From contig JAHDEU010000076.1 of assembly GCA_020628635.1 (NCBI GenBank), positions 1 through 8,431 on the forward strand: DNA of 8,431 nt, given 5' to 3'. The position numbers and the translations under genes are program-made. The DNA is from Hellea sp. (lineage in GTDB: Bacteria > Pseudomonadota > Alphaproteobacteria > Caulobacterales > Maricaulaceae). Below the pieces are notes generated by a model. It was not told the DNA's origin. It saw only the letters and a list, made by a program, of their open reading frames with translations, and made no database searches. Position 1 is the stretch's first letter, and the number at the start of each line of letters is the position of its first letter. Positions 1-4,800 of this stretch are shown piece after piece.

Positions 1-801
1 GAGGGTCACGGGCAGGCCGGCAATGACCATGGGCACTTCGACCACGTCGCGGGTCGTCCCGGCGACCGGCGACACGATGGCGGCGTCGCGGCCCGCGAGC
101 TGGTTCAGCAGGGTGGACTTGCCCGCATTGGGCGCACCGATGATGGCGATGTCGATGCCCGCCCGCACGGCCTGCGCGCGTCCCGCGCGGGCAAGGGCGG
201 CCTCGATGTCTGCGGCCACGCCCTGCAGGATCGGGTGGGCGGCGTGAGAGAGCGCGTCGGGCACGTCGGCCTCGTCCGCGAAATCGATCTCGCCCTCGAT
301 CTGGGCCAGCGCGTCGAGAAGCCCGGCGCGCCAGCCTTCATAGGTCTGGCGCAAGGAGCCTTCCATTTGCGCGAGGGCTTGCCGTCGCTGTCCCTGCGTG
401 CGCGCATCGATCAGGTCCATCAGCCCCTCGGCCTCGGTCAGGTCCATGCGGCCGTTCTCCACCGCGCGGCGGGTGAAGGCACCGGGTCCGGCAGGCGCAG
501 CGCCGGCCGAGAGCAGGGCATCCGACACCGCGTCGATGACGGCGGCCGAGCCGTGGCATTGCAGCTCAACCACATCCTCGCCGGTGAAGCTGTTGGGACC
601 GGGGAAGTAGATCAGCACGGCTTCGTCGATCGCCTCGCCACCGGACCTCAGCGTGCGCAGCACGGCGCGGCGCGGGGGCAGGGGGCGCGGCCCGGCCAGC
701 GTCAGCGCAATCGGCAAGGCCTTGCCGCCGGACAGGCGGATGACCGCCACGCCCGCACGGCCCGGCGCGCTGGCCAGTGCGAATAGAGTTTCATCATGCA
801 C
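1..801 (-). CDS. mnmE: tRNA uridine-5-carboxymethylaminomethyl modification GTPase MnmE (TrmE), N-terminal part, cut by window edge
   Basis: MnmE works with MnmG in the cytoplasm to modify the wobble uridine (xm5U34) of certain tRNAs, using a formyl-tetrahydrofolate-type cofactor and a G domain. The reverse strand reads without frameshift for 267 codons. The N-terminal domain begins HDETLFALASAPGRAGVAV, carries FTGEDVVELQCHG at about residues 72-84, then FTRRAVENGRMDLTEAEGL at about 109-127, the family's hallmark run into the helical domain. The P-loop GAPNAGKST lies at about 222-230 and the switch motif GTTRD at 248-252. The rest of the G domain and the C-terminal cysteine motif lie beyond the left edge; the family is usually about 430-455 residues. 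I chose the GTG at 799-801 because it gives the family-typical N-terminus. An in-frame ATG at 826-828 would add nine residues and overlap the neighbouring start codon. In many alphaproteobacteria mnmE lies near the origin beside mnmG, rsmG and parAB, so those may follow to the left (inference). Confidence 0.96.
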   Translation of the reverse strand, partial: MHDETLFALASAPGRAGVAVIRLSGGKALPIALTLAGPRPLPPRRAVLRTLRSGGEAIDEAVLIYFPGPNSFTGEDVVELQCHGSAAVIDAVSDALLSAGAAPAGPGAFTRRAVENGRMDLTEAEGLMDLIDARTQGQRRQALAQMEGSLRQTYEGWRAGLLDALAQIEGEIDFADEADVPDALSHAAHPILQGVAADIEAALARAGRAQAVRAGIDIAIIGAPNAGKSTLLNQLAGRDAAIVSPVAGTTRDVVEVPMVIAGLPVTL

Positions 802-826
802 GGGCAGCGCCTTATAGGCTGGGACC
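802..826. promoter_or_regulatory. 25-bp divergent intergenic spacer with a symmetric TATA-like element
   Basis: This is the whole gap between the GTG start of mnmE and the ATG start of the GDPD lipoprotein gene. Its core at 811-818 reads CTTATAGG on the plus strand and CCTATAAG on the minus strand. On the minus strand it fits the Caulobacter-type -10 box (GCTANAWC) at six of eight positions, with TTGGTTC twelve bases upstream. On the plus strand TATAGG (813-818) has only a weak partner, TTCATC, at 790-795. If it is a -10 box, transcripts would begin two or three bases before each start codon and be nearly leaderless. Alternatively the AAGG (minus) and AGG (plus) edges, each eight bases from its start codon, serve as weak ribosome sites and the promoters lie inside the opposite gene. 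The sequence alone does not decide. Confidence 0.4.
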
Positions 827-1717
827 ATGAGAACCAAGATCAAGCCGACCAACATGCTCGCAACGCTGTCCATGCTGGCCGTCAGCCTCGCCTCCTGCGC
901 GGAGGTCATGGACGCGCCACCTGCAAGCGAGCCAAGGGCGGAGCCTGTCATGATGGAAGGCCTCGCCCCCATCCGCACCTATCTGGACTGCCTGCCGGAC
1001 GACGCCGTTTTGGTCGCAGCCCACCGGGGCACGGGCGAGGGACTGGGCGCGCCGGAGAACTCCGTATCCGGCCTGGAAGCGCTGATCGAAGCGGGCGTGA
1101 TGATGGCAGAGATCGACATTGCGCGCATCCGCGACGGCACGCTGATCAGCTTCCATGACGGCGTGTGGGAGGAGAAGTCGTCGGGCACCGGCCCGGTGGT
1201 GTCCACCCGCCGCGCCGATTTCGACCGCATCCGCCTGCGCGACCGCGAGGGCGGCTCGGTCGGCGGGGAGCCGGTTCCGACGCTGGACGCCATGCTCGAT
1301 GCCGCGCAGGGCCGCATCTACCTGGAACTCGACTTCAAGACATCGGCCGACATCCCGCGCGTGATCGATCTGGTCCGCGCGCGCGGCATGGAGGACGAGG
1401 TCATATTGATCGCGACCGACGCAGCAGAAGCCAAGCAGCTCGCGCCTTACGCGGACGAGTTCCTGCTGTCCCTCGGCTACCGCGACCGCAAGCCGGGTCA
1501 CGGCGTGTGGGTCGGCGGGCGCTGGCGCGACGACGCGCAGGAAACACTTGGGCAGCGCCATTACCGGCTGGGCGCGCAGTGGCAGCGCAACGCGCAGGAA
1601 TTGCCCCGCGCGCGCCAGCGTCTCGACCTGCTCGTGACCGACCAGATCACGCGCTACGCCCCGGTCGAAGGCCTGCGCAATGCGCGCGCATTCGAGTCCT
1701 GCCTCGCCAAAGGCTGA
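827..1717 (+). CDS. Glycerophosphodiester phosphodiesterase (GDPD) family lipoprotein
   Basis: The family hydrolyses glycerophosphodiesters, from deacylated phospholipids, to glycerol 3-phosphate and an alcohol, using a TIM barrel and a divalent metal. The 296 residues start with a positively charged n-region (MRTKIK), a hydrophobic stretch and the lipobox LASC, placing the lipidated cysteine at residue 24. Ala at +2 would favour outer-membrane sorting (inference). Catalytic motifs are in the expected order: HRG at 66-68, PEN at 76-78, metal ligands E95 and D97 in EID, HD at 110-111, and E167 in LELDFK. The C-terminal DLLVTDQITRY resembles the family's closing strand. The loop between HRG and PEN is seven residues, slightly longer than usual. 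A later ATG at 854 would remove the charged n-region, so the first ATG is preferred. The gene is divergent from mnmE and ends 126 bp before the giant exoprotein gene. A role in phospholipid or phosphate scavenging is inferred; the exact substrate cannot be read from the sequence. Confidence 0.88.
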   Translation: MRTKIKPTNMLATLSMLAVSLASCAEVMDAPPASEPRAEPVMMEGLAPIRTYLDCLPDDAVLVAAHRGTGEGLGAPENSVSGLEALIEAGVMMAEIDIARIRDGTLISFHDGVWEEKSSGTGPVVSTRRADFDRIRLRDREGGSVGGEPVPTLDAMLDAAQGRIYLELDFKTSADIPRVIDLVRARGMEDEVILIATDAAEAKQLAPYADEFLLSLGYRDRKPGHGVWVGGRWRDDAQETLGQRHYRLGAQWQRNAQELPRARQRLDLLVTDQITRYAPVEGLRNARAFESCLAKG

Positions 1718-1728
1718 CACAGCGCCCG

Positions 1729-1749
1729 GCTGTTCCTTCCCGCAACAGC
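1729..1749 (+). terminator. Weak hairpin after the GDPD gene, possible terminator
   Basis: A perfect 6-bp inverted repeat, GCTGTT and AACAGC, encloses a nine-base loop and starts 12 bp after the GDPD stop codon. It is followed by AATTT and not by a strong T-run, so intrinsic termination would be weak at best. Its position, just upstream of the predicted promoter of the next gene, is what makes it plausible. Confidence 0.3.
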
Positions 1750-1758
1750 AATTTCCGT

Positions 1759-1786
1759 TTGAACGGCCTTTCGCTCTTTTCTAGAA
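1759..1786 (+). promoter_or_regulatory. Predicted promoter of the giant PPC/RTX gene (TTGAAC-16 nt-CTAGAA)
   Basis: TTGAAC at 1759-1764 and CTAGAA at 1781-1786 are 16 bases apart. CTAGA fits the CTANA core of the Caulobacter-type housekeeping -10 box, and TTGAAC resembles its -35 box. The same two boxes at the same spacing precede the second PPC gene at 7042-7069, and this recurrence is the main evidence. The -35 box lies inside a small inverted repeat, CCGTT-TG-AACGG (1755-1766). The predicted transcript would start at about 1793 and have a 5' leader of roughly 50 nt. Confidence 0.5.
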
Positions 1787-1831
1787 GCGTTGCATGGCCC
1801 GCACGGGAGCCCGCTGGGGAATATTGGGCCG

Positions 1832-1838
1832 AAAGGGA
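1832..1838 (+). promoter_or_regulatory. Ribosome binding site that fixes the giant gene's start
   Basis: AAAGGGA lies five bases before the ATG at 1844. It supports this ATG over an upstream in-frame TTG at 1790, which lacks such a site and lies at or before the predicted transcription start. Confidence 0.65.
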
Positions 1839-1843
1839 CAGCT

Positions 1844-4800
1844 ATGCGCAGATTTTTCGAAGACCGGCTGTCGCTGGATCTGGGAACCGGCCTGGTCGGT
1901 CTGGAGTTCGCCGACAGTCTGCAACCCATCGATTTTCGCAAGACCGTGGACGCAGGCCTTACGGTCTCGCTTGCCAAGCCCGTGGAGCCGCTCCGCATGG
2001 AAGGCGACGACCACGGCAACGATGCGGGCAGCGCGACGGTGCTGGAAGAGGGCGTGTCGGTCTCCGGCGTGCTGGAAACAGGCGACGACCAGGATTGGTT
2101 CTCCTTTGCGGTGACGGCCGGCACGTCGGTGCAATTCGTCGTCCCTGCCGATCTGGACGGCGCGATCGCGGGCTACCGCATCGTTGATGAGTTCGGTGCC
2201 GATGTCCCCTTCACCGCCGGTCAAAACGACAACATGGAGATCGTCTCCACGGTCGATGTCGGTTCCACCGGATTGATCTACATCGTGATCGAGGCGTCGG
2301 GGCCGTCCGACATAGCCTACACCGTGCGCGCCGAAGCCGCGCAGGACGATTTCGGCAACACGCCGGACACGGCCGGCACCGTGCCGGCGAACGGGTCGAT
2401 CGCCGGCGAGATCGAGTCGTCGGGCGATGATGACTGGTTCGAGGTGCAGCTCACGGGTGCCAACACCCTGCTGGCCGACTTCGACAATCCGGATTTCGGG
2501 CTGCAGGACGTGACCCTGTCGCTCTACGACGCGGACGGGACGCGCATTGCCCGGACCCAGCGCGACACCTTCCAGTCCGACCCGAGCTTTTTCGCCGACC
2601 TCGGGGAGGGAACCTACTATCTCGGCGTGTCGGCCGCCTCTGGCACGGGCAACTACACGGTCCAGACCTCCACCGCGACCGATGACTTCGGCAGCTCGCG
2701 CGCCCGGGCGGAAAGCTACACCTTCGACACGGAAGTCAGCGGCGCGATCGACTATCAGGGCGACCGCGACGTCTTCACATTCACCCTGGTGGACAGCGCG
2801 CAGGTCTCGTTCAACATCTCCGACGGCGGCGAGCAGAACGTCTTTCTCAGCGTGCAGAACGTGGACACATTCGCGACCAATTCCGGCTCCGGCAACTTCA
2901 CCGCCGGTCTGGTGGCGGGCACCTACACCATGACCGTCGAGGGCATAAACGGGCCGGGCAGCTACACCTTTTCCGCCACGGGCGGCGAGGCGGCCGAGGA
3001 CGACACGCCCGGCGATGCGTCGACCCCGCGCGTCGCGGAAGTCAACGGCGATGCGGTGACGGGCGTGATCGAGTTCGACGGCGATGCCGACTGGTTCCAG
3101 ATCTCGACCGTGGAAGGCCAGACCTATGAGTTCAGCCTCGAGGACACGCAGCTGCAGGACTTCGACGTGCGCATCGTCGATGCCGATGGCAACACAGTCG
3201 ACGAGCTGTTCGTGGAGCAGAATTTCGAGCTCACGGACACGTTCGTCGGCTTCATCGCGTCGCGCACGGGCGACTTCTTCCTCAGCGTGTCCAGCGTGAA
3301 CTACATCGACCCGGTCGCCTATGACTTCACCATTTCCAGCGATGCGGTCGCGGATGACGACTTCGCGGCCGACACCTCCACCACCGGCGTCGTCGTCATC
3401 GACGCGGACGGCTTGAGCGGTGCGCTGGGCGGCGTGCTGGAGCGCGAGGGCGATGTCGATTGGTTTGCCTTTGACGGCACACAAGGCCAGACCGTGCAGT
3501 TCATCGGAACGCCCGAAATCCAGTTCGAGATATATGACGCCAATGGCGACGTTGTCACGGAGGGCGTGCGCCTGACGGGCGGGCAGATCGATCCGGGCAT
3601 GGCGCTGTTCGACATTGCACAGACGGGGCAATATTTCATTTCCGTGTCTCAGGCGGCAGGCGTCGTCCCGATCGAGTACGGCGCGTCCTACGCCGTGGTC
3701 CCGAGCGACGAGACCGGCGCCATCGCCGTGGACGAGGTCGTGACTGTCTTCCTGTCCGATTCCGAGGATATCGACGACTACACGATCACGCTGGAAGCCG
3801 GGACGGAATATTACCTGTCGGGCCAGTGGAACTTCGCGGATGCCTTGCTGTTGAACTCGGACGAGATGCGCATCGACACCTTCGACGCGGACAGCATCTT
3901 CACCGTGTCCGAGACCGCAGAATACACGCTGCGCTACGCGACCGACATCGCCACGGGCACGTTCGAGCTGTTCAACATCCGACTGATCGAAGTGCCGGAC
4001 GATGTGAATGTGACCACCACGCAAGCCGAGCTGGAAGCGGGCCTGTTGTCCTTTGCTCATTCGGATGGCGATGTGGACAGCTTCAGTTTCGACCTCGGCG
4101 GATCGTCATCACGCGCTTTCCGGATCATCCCGGTCGGAGAGGATGACGGCGTAACGCTGAGCGGCGTTTTCGACGGGCTCGACGGCGACCTGGCCGTGAC
4201 GGGCACGCTGAACGGTGTGCGCACCATCTATTTCACGGACGCTGTGGGCGCGAATGGCAGGTTCTCCCTCACCGGCGACCGCGTGGGAGAGTACAAATTC
4301 CGCATCGAGGAAATCGCAGACGACTTCGTCAACTCGGTCGAAACCGACAGCGCGCTGGCCGCCGGTGAAAACGGCTCCGTGTCCGGGCAGATCGACTTTG
4401 CGGGCGACACGGACTGGCACAGCTTCACCGCGACCGAAGACGCGGCGTACCGCTTCACCACGATCGGAGCGGAAGGCAGCTTCCTCACCGACCTGCTGGA
4501 TGCGAACGGCAATTCCATCGCCGCAGACGTGTCCGATACCCAAACCGTTTTCCTCCAAACAGGACAGACCGTTTACCTCGCGGTCAGCGCGGCGGGCTCG
4601 CTCACCAATGGCTACACGCTGAGCGCGGAAGTCGTCCCGGACGATCACGGCAATAATGCGCAGGGCGCGACCGCCGTGGCTTATGGCGACATGGTGACCG
4701 CGCGCACGGACTATTTCACAGACCGCGATGCCTTCACCATCACGGCTGACGCGCGCGACGTCATCGTCCTCGAATTTGGCGACAACTTCTTCTTCAACTA

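Noticed and set aside
802..828. Upstream in-frame ATG start for mnmE, adding nine residues
   Set aside because: MnmE proteins usually begin within a few residues of the (D/E)TIxA-like motif, which the GTG start satisfies. The longer start would overlap the GDPD start codon.
812..1720. 302-codon open frame on the minus strand, antisense to the GDPD gene
   Set aside because: The plus strand carries a lipobox and all GDPD catalytic motifs in order; the antisense product has no recognisable motif and would run into mnmE.
1790..1843. Upstream in-frame TTG start for the giant gene
   Set aside because: It lacks a ribosome site and lies at or before the predicted transcription start; the ATG at 1844 follows AAAGGGA at good spacing.
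1165..2187. 340-codon plus-strand frame spanning the end of the GDPD gene and the start of the giant gene
   Set aside because: The product is Arg/Ala/Gly-rich low-complexity sequence with no domain, and it overlaps two well-supported genes in another frame.
1781..4060. 759-codon open frame on the minus strand, antisense to the giant gene
   Set aside because: It mirrors the GC-rich codon pattern of the real gene, has no recognisable domain, is rich in Arg/Val/His runs typical of antisense readings, and conflicts with a plus-strand frame full of clear domain motifs.
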